From: Diaporthe sp. PMI_573
Taxonomy: Eukaryota > Ascomycota > Sordariomycetes > Diaporthales > Diaporthaceae
Assembly: GCA_021399435.1 (NCBI GenBank)
Contig: JAJTUP010000135.1
Coordinates: 53,033 to 117,032 of the forward strand
DNA length: 64,000 nucleotides
Direction of reading: 5' to 3'
Part shown: positions 1 through 10,640 of the stretch, piece after piece
Layout: every line of letters begins with the position of its first letter
Position numbering within the stretch: the stretch's first letter is position 1
Translations under genes and position numbers: made by a program
Notes under the pieces: generated by a model
What the model saw: the letters and a program-made list of their open reading frames with translations, nothing else
What the model was told of the DNA's origin: nothing
The model's database searches: none

Positions 1-743
1 GCTAGGCCATTCGGCGGAAACCTTTTTGGCGACGGTTCGAGAGATTGTCGACTTGCCGGTCCCGGCCATGCCGCGCAACCAGAAAATGCATTTTCCGTCG
101 GGATCCTCGATCCATTTTTCAATGTCGGCGAGGAGGCTCACGCGTGTCTCGGGGTGGCAAACGGGGTCATGCTCGTTCGCCTCTGCGTCGAATGCAGCGC
201 CTTTTGCAACAGGAAATTTTGAGAAGTCAATCTTGCGGTTAATAGTAAGGATCTGGTTACTATTTGCGCAAGGTTAGCTGCGAAATGCCGGGTTGTGGGC
301 GGGGTGACGGACGTTTGGTCGATCTGGAGGGCAGCGGAAATTGCGTCGCGCTCTCGCTGGAGATTACTGATGATCCTGTCGGCGTCTTTGCTCTCGAACG
401 GCCATGTCAGGGCGCGCAGACCAATACGCCTCATTGCCCGACCCGTACGGCCCGTATTCAGCTTCTCTTCCAGCTTCGTATGAATGGGATCGAGCTGCGA
501 GCGGGCGTTCGCAAGTGCGCTACGCAGGTTTTGCGTAGTCTCATGTCGAGATCCATGTGGACCTTGCAGGAGCCGCTGCGCGCCTTCGGCGATTGCCTTT
601 AGCGACTCTATTTGCTGCTGAAAGCGTTCGATGTCGTGCTTGGCATTCCTGACATCACGAGAGTACTGGAGGCAGAGGGCGCCGACCTTTGCGGCGAGCT
701 CGATCACCGCGATGGCGCTCGCTGCTGCCCCTAACCCCTCCAT
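1..743 (-). CDS. NLR-type NACHT protein, 5' part (runs off left edge)
   Basis: Likely STAND/NLR signal-transducing NTPase of the fungal self/non-self recognition class. Exon 1 is 743-313 and exon 2 is 259 to beyond position 1; the 53-nt intron (312-260) has a GCTAAC branch point 13 nt before its ATAG acceptor. Residues 1-145 form a helical N-terminal domain beginning MEGLGAAASAIAVIELAAKV, similar to the fungal N-domains that precede NACHT modules. Exon 2 carries the usual linker (FPVAKGAAF) and then the Walker A motif GMAGTGKSTISR at about positions 75-40. The reading frame is open to the window edge, so the rest of NACHT and any WD40, ankyrin or TPR repeats lie outside. The start is the first ATG of the open frame. 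No lesion is visible in this portion. The assignment to NACHT is firm; the name of the N-terminal domain family is an inference. Confidence 0.85.
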
Positions 744-870
744 CGCGTAGCAGCCCGTCGGCAGCCAAGATGACTATCAAAACTTAAGCGACCGGCCGAT
801 TTGGGACTAATGGATGCCACAATTGAAACTTCCACCGAAGCTTGTCGAGGACCTGGAAGGTGCGTCGTTA

Positions 871-920
871 AGGCCGCAGACGGAGGGGTAAGGCCGCAGA
901 CGGAGGGGTAAGGCCGTCAA
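871..920. repeat. 20-bp tandem repeat, 2.3 copies
   Basis: Two perfect 20-bp units (AGGCCGCAGACGGAGGGGTA) at 871-890 and 891-910 followed by a diverged start of a third. It lies upstream of the divergent NLR start. From 921 to 1319 I see no gene, only short CTGCACCAAC-like repeats near 1160-1192. Confidence 0.8.
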
Positions 921-1319
921 CGAGGCGGTACGCCGGCCTGTCTGCGACATTGATTCATAACCTATCAACTGGGCAGGGATCGCTACAGAGAATTTCTTGC
1001 AGCTTTCGTCGGCGTAGCGCCGGTTGTGCGTGCCAATCGAACAGTTACTCGAGGATTACGGCTCCCACTAGAGGCACATTGCGGGACCCACTAGGCGCAC
1101 CGGTCCGGTGCGCAATTCGCTTATATCAGCCCGCCTAAATGCATGCAAAATCGACCCCTTTCCTGCACCAACACCTGCACCAACGCCTGCATGAAGCTAT
1201 CACCAACGCCGTTAAAATTCAACGCAACGCAACACCCTAGAGTACATCTGAATAGCGCAGCGGGCATGCCGGTGAGGTCCTTGTATGGCCAACCGCGTGG
1301 CACAACGTGCACTGGCTAG

Positions 1320-2040
1320 GCGCGCGATGAGGCCGTACAACCTGGGCCTCAACTACCTCAAATAAGCTGGCCTCCCGTTTCGTACTTGACCTTGGGAGTA
1401 CGGTTTGGGCCCGATTTGGCTCGATACGCTGGCGAGGCTCAAGGAGCAGTACTAGGGTCCCTTTACGTACGAGGTGCTAGTACATATAGAAGTGGGTAGG
1501 AAGAAGAGGCTCATTCTGATATGTAGCTAGTACATGGTGGCATAGGAGCCCCTAGACTCAAGAGAATGTACCTGTACAGGCCAAAGATGGAGGCGGATCC
1601 GTCCTCATAAGCAGCCTCCGCTGTTCCTCTACCTTGTATAGAGCCTTATATAACACCCAGCCTCGTACAGCCTCGTATAGAGCCCCTAAGAACTCAAGAG
1701 GTGTCTGCGTCTGCTGCTTTAACTGCTCTGCCTAGAGCCCTAATAGTTGATTACGAATAGCAAGGTGGATTGCCTTCTAGGCCTTAAAGAGGTTAAATAT
1801 TAACCTCTTTATGTACGACTTTAGAAGCGCGTGAATCCCTTCAACCTGTGAAGTAGCTGTATTACCGAAGTGGGCTAACCGGTTAACCTAGGCCTAGACG
1901 ATCTTCTCCTTAAATGGGATAAGCTAGGTAACCTTAATATACCTAACTTTATTAGGATACTAAGAGGCATACTTCTACTAGAAGTCTATAAGGCGTTTGT
2001 TATATGTCTCCTCTGTTAGTGAGCTAACAATTATGTGCTA
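1320..2040 (-). mobile_element. Mutator-like (MULE/Hop-type) transposase relic, RIP-damaged
   Basis: Read on the minus strand, one frame from about 2030 to 1330 gives a recognisable MULE transposase C-terminal half interrupted by many TAG codons. Landmarks in order are ETYNKRLIDF, the block HFGNTATSQVEGIHALLKSY, AIHLAIRNQLLGL, a cysteine/histidine SWIM-like segment (LACTGTFS, then a C-H-H block), and LLLEPRQRIEP followed by SSTKRE. Stops sit where tryptophan or glutamine is expected, which fits CpA to TpA change. The N-terminal catalytic part and terminal repeats were not found, so this is a truncated, dead copy. CTAG and TAG are conspicuously frequent here compared with neighbouring DNA. Confidence 0.75.
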
Positions 2041-2072
2041 ATAGACCGTCACTACTGCACCAACCACCCTTT

Positions 2073-2208
2073 GTATGCAGAGGAGCACAATATTCCGAAT
2101 GAGGAGGCCCAATGTCCCCAATGCGATCGGCTATTCCGCCGACGCGACCAAATGTTGAGACACTACAGGAGCTGTTTGGCGGCCGCGACAAGGGATAATT
2201 CCATCTAG
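2073..2208 (+). pseudogene. C2H2/C2HC zinc-finger fragment
   Basis: The frame ending in TAG at 2206-2208 encodes a single finger-like unit, CPQCDRLFRRRDQMLRHYRS followed by C (C-x2-C-x12-H-x4-C), then about ten residues. No start codon or second finger is attached; a possible splice acceptor (TATGCAG) lies just upstream at about 2078. It abuts the MULE relic. It may be the last exon of a zinc-finger gene truncated by that insertion, or an unrelated remnant. Confidence 0.4.
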
Positions 2209-2450
2209 GTGTCCTGTGCAGGACCAGCACGGTCCCTTTCTTCCGGTTTTCAAGTTAGGGTGCATTTCTATGAACTTTCTTCAAGTTGGTACCAAGCGAC
2301 ATGGCGATGGTCGGTTTGTAACAGAGCTCCAAGAATGATATACTTTGATCTCCCGGAGACTCCGGACGAAGGGTCTCAGTTTGTACAGTCTGTGTTGGCA
2401 CATATCCCGGGGAATGAGCATATGTCTTAGCATGGCGCCCAGACTTGCAA

Positions 2451-2545
2451 ACAAATAAATCGTATCCAAATCAAATCAAATAAATCCAAATCAAATCAAA
2501 TCAAATGAGGGAAAAGATTATCCAAATCAAATCAAATCTTGGGGC
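2451..2545. repeat. CAAAT/ATCAAATC low-complexity repeat
   Basis: Degenerate tandem runs of a five-base CAAAT unit, in at least three clusters, directly 5' of the hAT transposase fragment. It could be a subterminal repeat of that element; no inverted partner was found on the other side. Confidence 0.7.
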
Positions 2546-2573
2546 CTAGATTTATTTGGATATTTGAATTCAT

Positions 2574-3458
2574 ATGTACGACGCTGCTTCTACGAGCCAA
2601 GCAAACGGTCATATGGAAGATGTCCACCGCATCAATCGAGACGGGCCTATGTCACCGCAGAGGAAGAAGCAACACACCCTCTTCGACATGGCCGATCTGG
2701 ACTGTCATCGACCGAAGGACCAAGCGGTGATGAACGCATTTATAGCGTCGTTTGATCCTGTTCGTTTTCAGCATTTGCTTGTACGCTGGGTGGCCTGCGA
2801 CAACGTCCCGTTTAATAAGCTTGAGAGCCCATATTTCCGCGAGCTCATGGGATACGCAAACAGCGCTATCATCGAGTCAGGAAGTCTCCCTACCCATACC
2901 ACAATCCGTGAATGGATTGTACGGTCCTTCAATCGTCATAAAGGCGTCGTGACTGAGATACTTGGTCGCTCACTTGGCCGCATTAATATCTCCTTTGATG
3001 CGTGGTCCTCTCGCAAGTTTACCTCCCTTCTCGGCCTTGCCGTGCACTTTCTTGACGACGAAGGGAGGTTTCGCACATTCCTTCTAGGCTTGCCACAAAT
3101 CGAGGGTCGTCATAGTGGCGAGAACCTTGCCGATCGCGTTAGTGAAATAATTCACGAATATGGGTTTGAGAATCGCATTGGGTACTTTGTCGCAGACAAT
3201 GCGGAGAGCAACGACACGTGTCTTGAAGACCTAGGCACTGAGTTCGGCTTCAACAAGCAGCACCGACGGCTTCGTTGCTGTGGGCATATTAGGTCACTTT
3301 ATGAGATGCTCCCCTTGTATAATTTTCAATGTTTTGAAGCGATTGTTCAAGCTAGTATAGGCTTAGCCCAGTTTGTGCTTCGCTTTGAGCACACTGAAGC
3401 CTGGAATCCGAGCAGCCGCTTGGAAGGGGATCTTGCCGACGGGTTGGCATTCCTCTAA
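2574..3458 (+). mobile_element. hAT transposase, N-terminal half only
   Basis: Open frame of 294 codons whose first ~250 residues are hAT transposase. Visible landmarks are the helical segment FIASFDPVRFQHLLVRWVAC, the first catalytic-aspartate region ISFDAWSSRKFTSLLG, the second VADNAESNDTCLEDLG, and the RCCGHIRSL block. The protein then changes character near position 3340, and the last ~40 codons are antisense to the Msn2/Seb1-like gene. The catalytic glutamate region and the C-terminal dimerisation domain are absent. The N-terminal BED finger is also missing, so both ends are truncated. Non-autonomous. Confidence 0.8.
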
Positions 3459-4425
3459 TCTGCCTGGGGAAGAGGGAAACGTAGCATCTGAGCTATGGAG
3501 CCGGACATGCTGTGACAGGTTGTCCGACCGCGCGAACTTCTTGTCGCACTCCTGGCACGTATACGGCTTTTCCTCTGTATGGAGGGATCGATAATGTCGC
3601 TTCAGGTGCTCCTGACGGCGAAATCTCCTATTGCAGATCTCGCAAACGAAACGCTTAGACGGGTCCTCAAGCAACGACTGCTTCCGACCACGACACTTAG
3701 CTGGACCTAGCGCCGGGGTAGAAGAGGGATTCTCCGAACTGGTCCTTCTCTAAAGTATCAACCTGAGGGACGTTTTGCTGCTCGCAGTCAAGGGTGGCCG
3801 GGCCGTTGGCGATGAAGGGCGTGAAGTTGAAGGTAGACGCCGGCGAGGGACACACAGGCGTTGTGGCCGGTGGGGTCGGAGGTGTTTCGCCGCTGAGTAC
3901 AAACTTGTGCTCCTTATAATCAGCACCCAAACGGAGAAGGGCGCCTAATTCGGGTGCAAGCGTCGAGTTTACAGTGCCGACGGTGAGGCGGGGGTCGCAG
4001 ATGCTGGCATCGTCGGAGACGATGGGTGGCGAGGACGAAGGAGAGAGAAGGGGTCACCATGTGGTGAAGTGCTCACGAGTGACTACTGGAAAATCAAGAC
4101 CGGAGTGATGGTCACCGCCCTCGCCTCCCTCGGAGCGGTCGAACCCCCAAAGCATTGGGTTCAGGCTTGTTGCCAGCATACCGCGGTTACCAGGGCTGCT
4201 AAGGACGCTGCCCGAAGTCAACAGCGATAGTGTGGAAGAGTTGAAGCTGTTGCTTTCGGCGATATCTACCTCCACAGAGGCCGTGAGCCTCATATCCAGT
4301 GGTTGGGCAGGCAGCAAAAAGGTTTCGAGAGGCTGGTGATTTGGGTTACCTATAATGGTACAGCTTTCGATATCTGTTTCGAGATTGGCGCCAACTGGTG
4401 CACCCCAAAATCCGATCTGATCCAT
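3363..4425 (-). pseudogene. Msn2/4-Seb1-like C2H2 stress regulator, broken
   Basis: The C-terminal part has two C2H2 fingers, [20 protein letters not shown] and [20 protein letters not shown], in the arrangement of the Msn2/4-Seb1 family of stress-response activators that bind CCCCT-type elements. Upstream, in one frame from 4425 to about 3700, lies a Ser/Pro-rich regulatory region. Two lesions break it: an in-frame TGA at 4056-4054 after EHFTTW, with the same frame continuing downstream as PLLSPSSSPP, and a frameshift near 3697, just before the basic segment [14 protein letters not shown] that precedes the fingers. The 3' end meets the truncated hAT fragment. Likely a degenerate extra copy. 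I see no intron with good consensus that would repair the frameshift. Confidence 0.65.
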
Positions 4426-5530
4426 GACAGGTGAGACCTAAGAGCATGGCCTAAGGATTTAAGTCCTATGGGCCGAGTCTCAAATCCGCCTTCAACGTGA
4501 TGTCATGGGGTTCCAGGGGTTTCAAAGGCTTAAAAGTCCGTAGCTAAGGCAGTAGCCAGTAGGAATTCATTTTGACGCATCGCTGTCTTACAGCCTTATT
4601 TCTAATCTAATAGGCCCTTCTACAAACGTACATTTATGCCCACTCCGCCGCGATAGACACTGGCGTGGTGCAGCAGAACTAGATATATGACGCGAGTTGC
4701 TGGCACGACAGCGTCGCGCTGTCACTTGCTCACTGCCTCACCCTGATAATAACCTGCAGGGTGGAGTTAAAGTGTGACTAGTAGGAATCCTGCTCCGATC
4801 GCCCGGATGCAACAGTAGCTTGGACAGTACGACTAGATACGCCTGTCTGTTACGATGCTATTGCGCTTCACCCGGCATACCGATGGGTCTTCTCTGAGAA
4901 TAACTAGGACGACAAATCGTGCTTTGACAAGGCAAGGAGTATAGTTCAAGGGGTGTAAGATAACCAGCACATGAGTGCTGAGGTTCCAGATAAACTATAC
5001 GAGCCGAAAGAGAAGGGTATTTGGGCATAAATTCGGGCGGACGTGCCAAGAGCGGCGTATTGACTACCGTACCCCACCCACCTCAATAGGCGGTTTTACC
5101 TGTCAACAATACCCAGCCAAACACTTAGTATGGCGCGCGAAACGAGCAACTCCACAGTGCCCAGAGCCTCCGTGGCGCGTGTGAGCACCATTATCAGGGA
5201 GGCAAACAAGACCCACCTCCATGAGGGGTCCCGTCCAGGAAGAAACAAGAAAAGCCCCGAAAGACGAAACCCAAGGACAATCTGGTTCCGAGGCGGAAAG
5301 TGAATTCAGAGACAAGAGATGCAATAAATTTACTACTGGCCTTGGATACCAAGTTTTGGCAGTGAGATCAGCCGCAGCCGCAGCTCGTGGTTGAAGGAGT
5401 GGTCTGGGTCCCGCTGACCTGGTCTCTGCTTGGGTAAAGCGCGCGTCAATTTGTGTAGCCCGAAGACATATTGTAATAATATCTAAAATTCATTAATTGT
5501 GTTTAAGCTTGGTATACACCAAAATCGCTC
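4426..5530. other. intergenic, nothing recognised
   Basis: About 1.1 kb with only short, inconsistent open frames on both strands. No repeat, transposon terminus or coding block could be supported. Confidence 0.5.
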
Positions 5531-6263
5531 TCAAGTCCTTGATGGCCGCATATCACGTATCGGCGGTATTACTGGTACTTTTGGTGGAATGGATAGGCGC
5601 ATTTCGGTCTGAAATGGTGGTGGCTATGATTGTAAGCGATACTTGATAGGATGAGAAATTTTAAAGAAGTGCTTACTGCTAAAGGGCGGTCCGTTGCAGT
5701 TGGCTTGTACTGAATATCCTGCCTGTCTTCCCTCGGAGCTTTCTCGATCTCCGGCAGTGGCAGTTCAAATACGCCACCCTGTCGCCGCAGCCGTTTCTCT
5801 AGGAACGGCAAGAACGACGGACGTGGATCAAACTCTGCAGGCTTAGCAGGGTTGATCAACGTTGAAGCTAAGCGGTTTCGTTGGGTTTGACTGTATATCT
5901 CACTATCCGCTGTCTCTAACACACAGATCGTAGAATAATCACTCTCTGACCTTTGGTCAATGTCTACACAACGTCCTGTATTTATATCCTCTTTGCCCCA
6001 TATATACGTTCGATAGGTGGGTTAGAAACCTGGAAAAAATTTGCGTAGTCTTCTTTGTCTTGATCTGATTCTGATACATTTAAAAAGTGCCCGATAATAT
6101 TAGCCATCACCAAAATGTGCGACAGAGTATCTGGTGGGATAGAAGGGTGTTGAATCTGGTTCTGCACCTCTTCAGATTGCAGAGCTATGTATCCGCTCAA
6201 ATATTTGTCATCGAGGTCGGCTACAGCCAGAACAGGCAAATCCGGTTCTCTCCCTATAATCAC
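5531..6263 (-). CDS. unidentified gene, apparently decayed
   Basis: Two blocks with coding character lie on the minus strand. The upstream block (6263-5982) encodes 93 residues containing PVLAVADLDDKYLSGYIALQ. The downstream block encodes FDPRPSFLPFLEKRLRRQGG and is followed by a convincing 53-nt intron (5676-5624, donor GTAAGC, acceptor TCATAG). It then has a short last exon ending in TGA at 5531 with the tail IPPIRDMRPSRT. The two blocks are in different frames, and I found no clean splice between them around 5980-6020, so a frameshift or missed intron is likely. Further minus-strand coding-like sequence continues to about 6690. I recognise no domain. Confidence 0.35.
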
Positions 6264-6699
6264 GGTACTCCTCCATGGCTAAGAATGGGTGGAATGTCTG
6301 TTGTGTGGAGACCCCTGTATGGCGGCCAAGAGCTTGGTAAGGTTTGTTGACTCTCGCAGTAGCGCGAAATTCAGCTCCTCGTTGTGCAGCTATGCGAGCG
6401 CGTTCAGACAGTGACCAGCGGCATCACCGGTGTGCAGGCTGCCACGGAACAATAGGGCCGCAAGATTCTAAGCCTGGTTTAGCCACCGTGGGCAAGGGGA
6501 TCATCAGAGATTGTCCAGAGCGACCGGATCCGGCTAGCCCAGACCGCGTACATTGAAAATTGCCGAATTGGTCAACTAATAGATCAACTTCTACCCAATA
6601 GTGGCGACATGTGTGGGGGGCGTCTGCCGACGAATATTGGTGATAGCCGCTCGATTCTTCGTCTCGGTTGCGCAATCGTCGGAAACGCAACTATACCAG

Positions 6700-7180
6700 C
6701 ATCACTTAAAGGGATCGTCAGAAAGCTAGGGAATTAACTGCAAATGACGCATACGTAAGTCCCTTTTGAAGAGCTTATAAAGTACATAGTAGAATCAGCC
6801 AAATACTCGTTTTGTTAAACTTTTATAAAAAGTGGAAGTACTGCATAGTACATACATGGGAATATTCCGAAACAAGTGCCCGTCAAAGTCTGTTTCTATG
6901 AGGTCCTACAGGACAGTACTTTTCTGATCGTTGCAAAGCAAAATGTACCTTATTCCTCAAACAGAAATATGGAAGTCCCGTAGTATATATTTCTTTATGA
7001 GCAGGAGAGCTGCCTTTACTGTTGACACAATCAGTGTCACTGTTTGGCAAGTTTTACTTACAAACCGGTACTACATCATTGCTCATGGTCTCCCACTTCC
7101 AAATGGATCCAGAAGCTCGAAGTGTAGTGGTGAAAAGAGCTAAGCGTAAACGCGAGATGTTTCGAAAGCGACTACAAACA
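6700..7180. other. AT-rich intergenic stretch, nothing recognised
   Basis: Only short open frames without coding character. No element termini were identified. Confidence 0.5.
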
Positions 7181-7184
7181 ATCA

Positions 7185-7467
7185 TGAATCAGAGACGGGA
7201 TGATGTTCGCGTTAATAACGGCCTGAATGTGGGTTGAGTTGCCGGTGGTGATATTGGAGATCGTCCAGACGCCTCTTTCCGGATGCCGTCCTTGTTGGAG
7301 CTCAGGAGGGACAGTAGGCAGGGCAGGGCGCCGCAGTTGATGATGACCTGGGTTTGGACATCGTCACCGGTGACAATGTTTCCGACAGAGCGCAGCGCGA
7401 GACTCTGCACAGAGGTGGAGTCGTGCATGAGCAACTCGACCAGACGGTGGGGGATTTGGGTTATCAC
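7185..7467 (-). pseudogene. importin-alpha (karyopherin alpha) fragment
   Basis: About 90 codons matching the central armadillo repeats of importin alpha, the nuclear-import receptor that binds NLS cargo. Diagnostic segments are [39 protein letters not shown] and [20 protein letters not shown]. After KEA one base is missing, near 7270: the following [15 protein letters not shown] is in another frame. The N-terminal importin-beta-binding domain, most Arm repeats and the C-terminus are absent, and unrelated DNA flanks both sides. This is a dispersed fragment of an essential housekeeping gene, not the working copy. Confidence 0.8.
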
Positions 7468-7848
7468 TCGGCATGGGCTGTACGCTGATAACCACGGCTT
7501 GGCAGGATGACTAAGCCAGCCCCCGTGGCACAGGCGTGCATGTTGTGCCTATCGCACCGAGGGCTCCCTTTCCTATTAGCTAGCAAGTAATCAACACCCA
7601 ATCCAACCCATCGTTTACGCGATTTCTGTACGTACGTACAAGAAAGCCCATCCAACAATATGGCCTTATGGCCCATTAGACGCGACTAGGTCTTTTTGAT
7701 TTGTATGTTGATGAAGCCATTCATTAGGGACAAGTTTAAGGCGGGCTGAAAGAAAAGAAGTACACAATACGGAGTAGTATCCAAATACAAGCAGATACGA
7801 CACCAGACCAGATCTATTTTCTTCAGACCTTCTCTGAGCTAGCTCATC
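7468..7848. other. intergenic / F-box gene promoter
   Basis: No gene seen. The last ~100 bases before 7849 are the presumptive promoter and leader of the F-box gene; a CTCTGAGCTAGCTCATC segment immediately precedes the ATG. No clear TATA box. Confidence 0.4.
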
Positions 7849-8686
7849 ATGGGGTTGTTGAAACTACCTCCCGAACTCGTTATGCGAACTTGTTCCAACC
7901 CGGTGCTAAGCCAGACGGATTTCAAGGTATGTTTCTGCCGTGAAACAGGGATGGTCTTTGACCTGATGACATTTCTGCCAGGCCCTGCGTTTAACTTGCA
8001 AACGGACGGAGGAGGCTACCCGTGCCGCCCTCTTCCGCCAGGTTGCGCTGTCATGCCTCAACATCCATCTCGAAGCCTTCTTTCGCATTGCAGCCAGCCC
8101 CCATTTAGCTGTCCAAGTTCGCCAGGTTGATTGGCTTGTTCTGGACTGCAACGCCGAACATGCCGTCGAGCAGATCTTGGTTCACCTCGACGACGAGGTC
8201 TCTGAAGAATCGAACTCCATGGACGTAGTGATGTCCGACAATGCCAACGAACAGGCCGAGACGCCCACGGGGATCGACGTCGATAGTGTCCTTGCCTGGG
8301 CGCGCAACGAGCTATGCTGGGCCCCGAGCCCCCCCAGCACTAACCCCGCCCAGTTCGAACGAGCCCTCACCGACTTTGGGTCCAGGTTTGAGGAGGCCGT
8401 CGGCTCCATGCCCCACTTCTGCTCGCTCGCACGGCAGCATATGCCCGCCGAGAGCGTGGCTGCCCGGCTCCCCGAAGGCGCCGGCAAGTTCGCTGACTAT
8501 CCCATCTCGGCGCGTGTGCTGGAAACCCGATCCGGCAAGACGGTTGCGCAGCCCGAGTACGACGTCTTTTATCGCTTCCTGCGGCCTTTTATGGCCCGTG
8601 ATGGCTCAAGGGTGCGCAAGTTCGAGTACGATGCGAGATCCGACTCCCTGGTGGAGAAAAGGTTTGTCGGGTTCAGCTGGGGATGA
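7849..8686 (+). CDS. F-box-like protein
   Basis: Predicted 260-residue protein, join(7849..7926, 7982..8686). The N-terminus MGLLKLPPELVMRTC is a short F-box-like start (LPPEL), and after the 55-nt intron (GTATGT...TGCCAG) it continues ALRLTCKRTEEATRAALFRQ, as in fungal F-box proteins that present substrates to SCF ubiquitin ligases. The rest is mixed alpha/beta sequence with an acidic stretch (DDEVSEESNSMD) and no visible leucine-rich repeats. The frame is clean from ATG to TGA. Many such genes are lineage-specific members of expanded fungal F-box families. The F-box call rests on a short motif. Target and partners are unknown. Confidence 0.7.
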
Positions 8687-8689
8687 TGC

Positions 8690-9251
8690 CCCTCAGCGGC
8701 CGATCATTGGCCAGCGGGCCAAACTGGGAAGGTGAATGTGGGGTCAAAGTTACGGCGCCGGGGTCTCTCACTGAATGGAACGAGTTGGATCCGGTTGGAT
8801 CCAAACCCAATCAACTGGGCCTCTGAATTGGCTGGTTGCCAAGCACGGGGAGCGAGATCTCAGTTGAGTTGGACCCACAGTTGGAGGATCCAACGGATCC
8901 AACGATTGGAAGTAGTTGGTTGATTACGCACTCTGACAAGCAAGGACTCCCTCCCGCCGTTTCCCTTTTCTGTCGATTTTCGCCAGCACTTGATACTCGC
9001 GCCTTGACAATTTCGAGTCTTGACACGGAAAATATCTGCAGTCACATTTATCCCTCTTCCTCCGCGGTCTCAGCAAGATACAAAGGCTAGAGGCGGCAAG
9101 AGATAGTCTTCTCTGAGGAATTCAGTCATTGACGACCAGGTAGCTGGGACAATTCCTTTCTCCAGTGGCCACATGTCCTCAAACACTCAGCACGACACCC
9201 TGCCCATGTACAATCACTCTTCAGTAGCAAAGCATACCCAGGAATACCCCT
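8690..9251. other. intergenic with repeated GGATCC/CCAAC motifs
   Basis: Between 8780 and 8910 the words GGATCC and TTGGATCC/GGATCCAACG occur several times (for example GGATCCAACGGATCCAACG). Beyond that there is no gene; the 3' part is the bZIP gene's leader. Confidence 0.5.
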
Positions 9252-9887
9252 ATGGGAGACACTCCCCAAAGGAGCGTATGCAGCAATCCGACAAATTCAG
9301 ATGAAGACTGGACCATTGTCTCTGATATTGCAGAACGCCGGCGGATACAAAATAGAATCGCCCAACGCAGATATCGTGAGTCGGGCCTTGACCCCAAATC
9401 CCCTGGTCCCTCGTGAACACGACTAAATTGGAATTCAGGAAAGAAGATAAAACAGCGCAATGCCGAGCTGGAAGGGCAAGCCGGTTCCAGGAAAAACGAG
9501 AAAAGTAGCGCTGGCAGGAAGATACCGGAGCCACAACGACGTCCATTGTCTTCACCAGAAGCAAATATTCCAGTGGAGCAGCAAACATTGACATCTTCTG
9601 CATATGCAAACGTGCCGCATTTCCCTTTCATGCCACCCTCCGAGGCGCGCTTCTGTCCGTTGTCATTTCCTTGCGCAGCTAGTGCTCCTTTGTTTCCTTC
9701 CTACCAAGCAGCGCACTCGTCTATCACTTACGATGACCTCATGACTTCACCTTACAGCCTTGAACAAGCGGAGAATTTTTCACTCGAGCACCCTCACCAA
9801 GTCCAAAGAGTGCCAAATGGGCCAATGACGCTGCTTCCAACAACTCAGGTTGGAGACATACACAACGCATCTGCTGCTGGACGGTGA
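9252..9887 (+). CDS. small bZIP-like transcription factor
   Basis: Predicted 190-residue protein, join(9252..9375, 9439..9887), with a 63-nt intron (GTGAGT...TTCAG) splitting the basic region. Spliced, it reads ERRRIQNRIAQRRYRKKIKQ, the fungal bZIP basic region (N-x7-R pattern). The leucine zipper that should follow is almost absent: after RNAELEG the sequence becomes Gly/Ser/Lys-rich, so dimerisation may be weak or depend on another protein. The C-terminal two-thirds is Pro/Ser/Phe-rich and unstructured-looking. The ATG at 9252 is in frame with the basic region; another ATG at 9173 opens a different frame. Likely nuclear DNA-binding regulator; target unknown. Confidence 0.7.
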
Positions 9888-10115
9888 AACGGAGTGCACA
9901 ACCTCATTTTGGAATTATTCTCCGGAATTGGCGAGACAATAAATCATTCTGGGTGTTGGCTGGGCTTCATGTGCGTGTACGGGTTAAGTGAGATGATTCT
10001 GCGTGGTGTACCCCGATGGTCCCATTCGCGAATGGCCGCTTCTTCTAGCAATGCATTGTTGATGCAAGTCCGGATAGTGGCGTAATTCCTTGCAGTATCT
10101 TAGTGCTTTCTCAAG
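9888..10115. other. intergenic, nothing recognised
   Basis: Short spacer between the convergent bZIP gene and the FTA2-like relic. No feature seen. Confidence 0.5.
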
Positions 10116-10640
10116 CTAAAACGTCGATTGGCTGGTCTCTGATGCGTCATCGCCTGAGTATCCTCCACTTGATCGCAACTTCCGCAAATATTTCACATTA
10201 GGCATTGCATTAATTCTGCCCCCGAGACCTAGTTTCTCTGCCATTGTATCGAATTGCACCCTGTCTGTCTTCTTCCAATTCTCCCTAAGCTCTTTGCTAG
10301 CCAGCCGAATAAGACAAGGCTCTGTCCAAGCACAGCCGAAATCGACCAACACGCCGTTGCGATAGTTGTCCCGCTTGATGTCTCTATTCAGACACTGGTT
10401 TCTGTTGAGGAAGCAGATGTCCTTAAGCATCCAGCTCATGGCGTGCAGGTCAGGATCTGGATCATCCTCGATATATTCCTTCACAAGGGCCCGAACTGGG
10501 CTCCCTCCAGCCAGAGTCTGGTAGGCGTGGCCGGGCGGTAAGTTCTGAGGCCATAAATCAAAACCGTTATTTGTCAGGTGTTCCTCATCTCGAGCACCAA
10601 GCAGCAGGACATGTCTGAGCGTGGAATTGCTATGGTATTG
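10116..10640 (-). pseudogene. FTA2-like (kinetochore Sim4 subunit family) kinase-fold fragment
   Basis: The C-terminal ~170 codons of the minus-strand frame ending at 10116 resemble the fungal FTA2 family, a kinase-fold family named for a Sim4 kinetochore subunit but widely expanded in fungi. Landmarks are ALVKEYIEDDPDPDLHAMSW, MLKDICFLNRNQCLNRDIKR and NGVLVDFGCAWTEPCLI, corresponding to the catalytic-loop and DFG-like positions. The N-terminal lobe is missing. Upstream the frame runs without a start codon into low-information sequence and the end of a hAT copy at 10861, so the gene is truncated, probably by that insertion. Biological role uncertain. Confidence 0.5.

Noticed and set aside
8241..8735. 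164-codon frame inside the F-box gene
   Set aside because: Ser/Pro/Arg-rich alternate frame of exon 2. The other frame joins cleanly across the intron.
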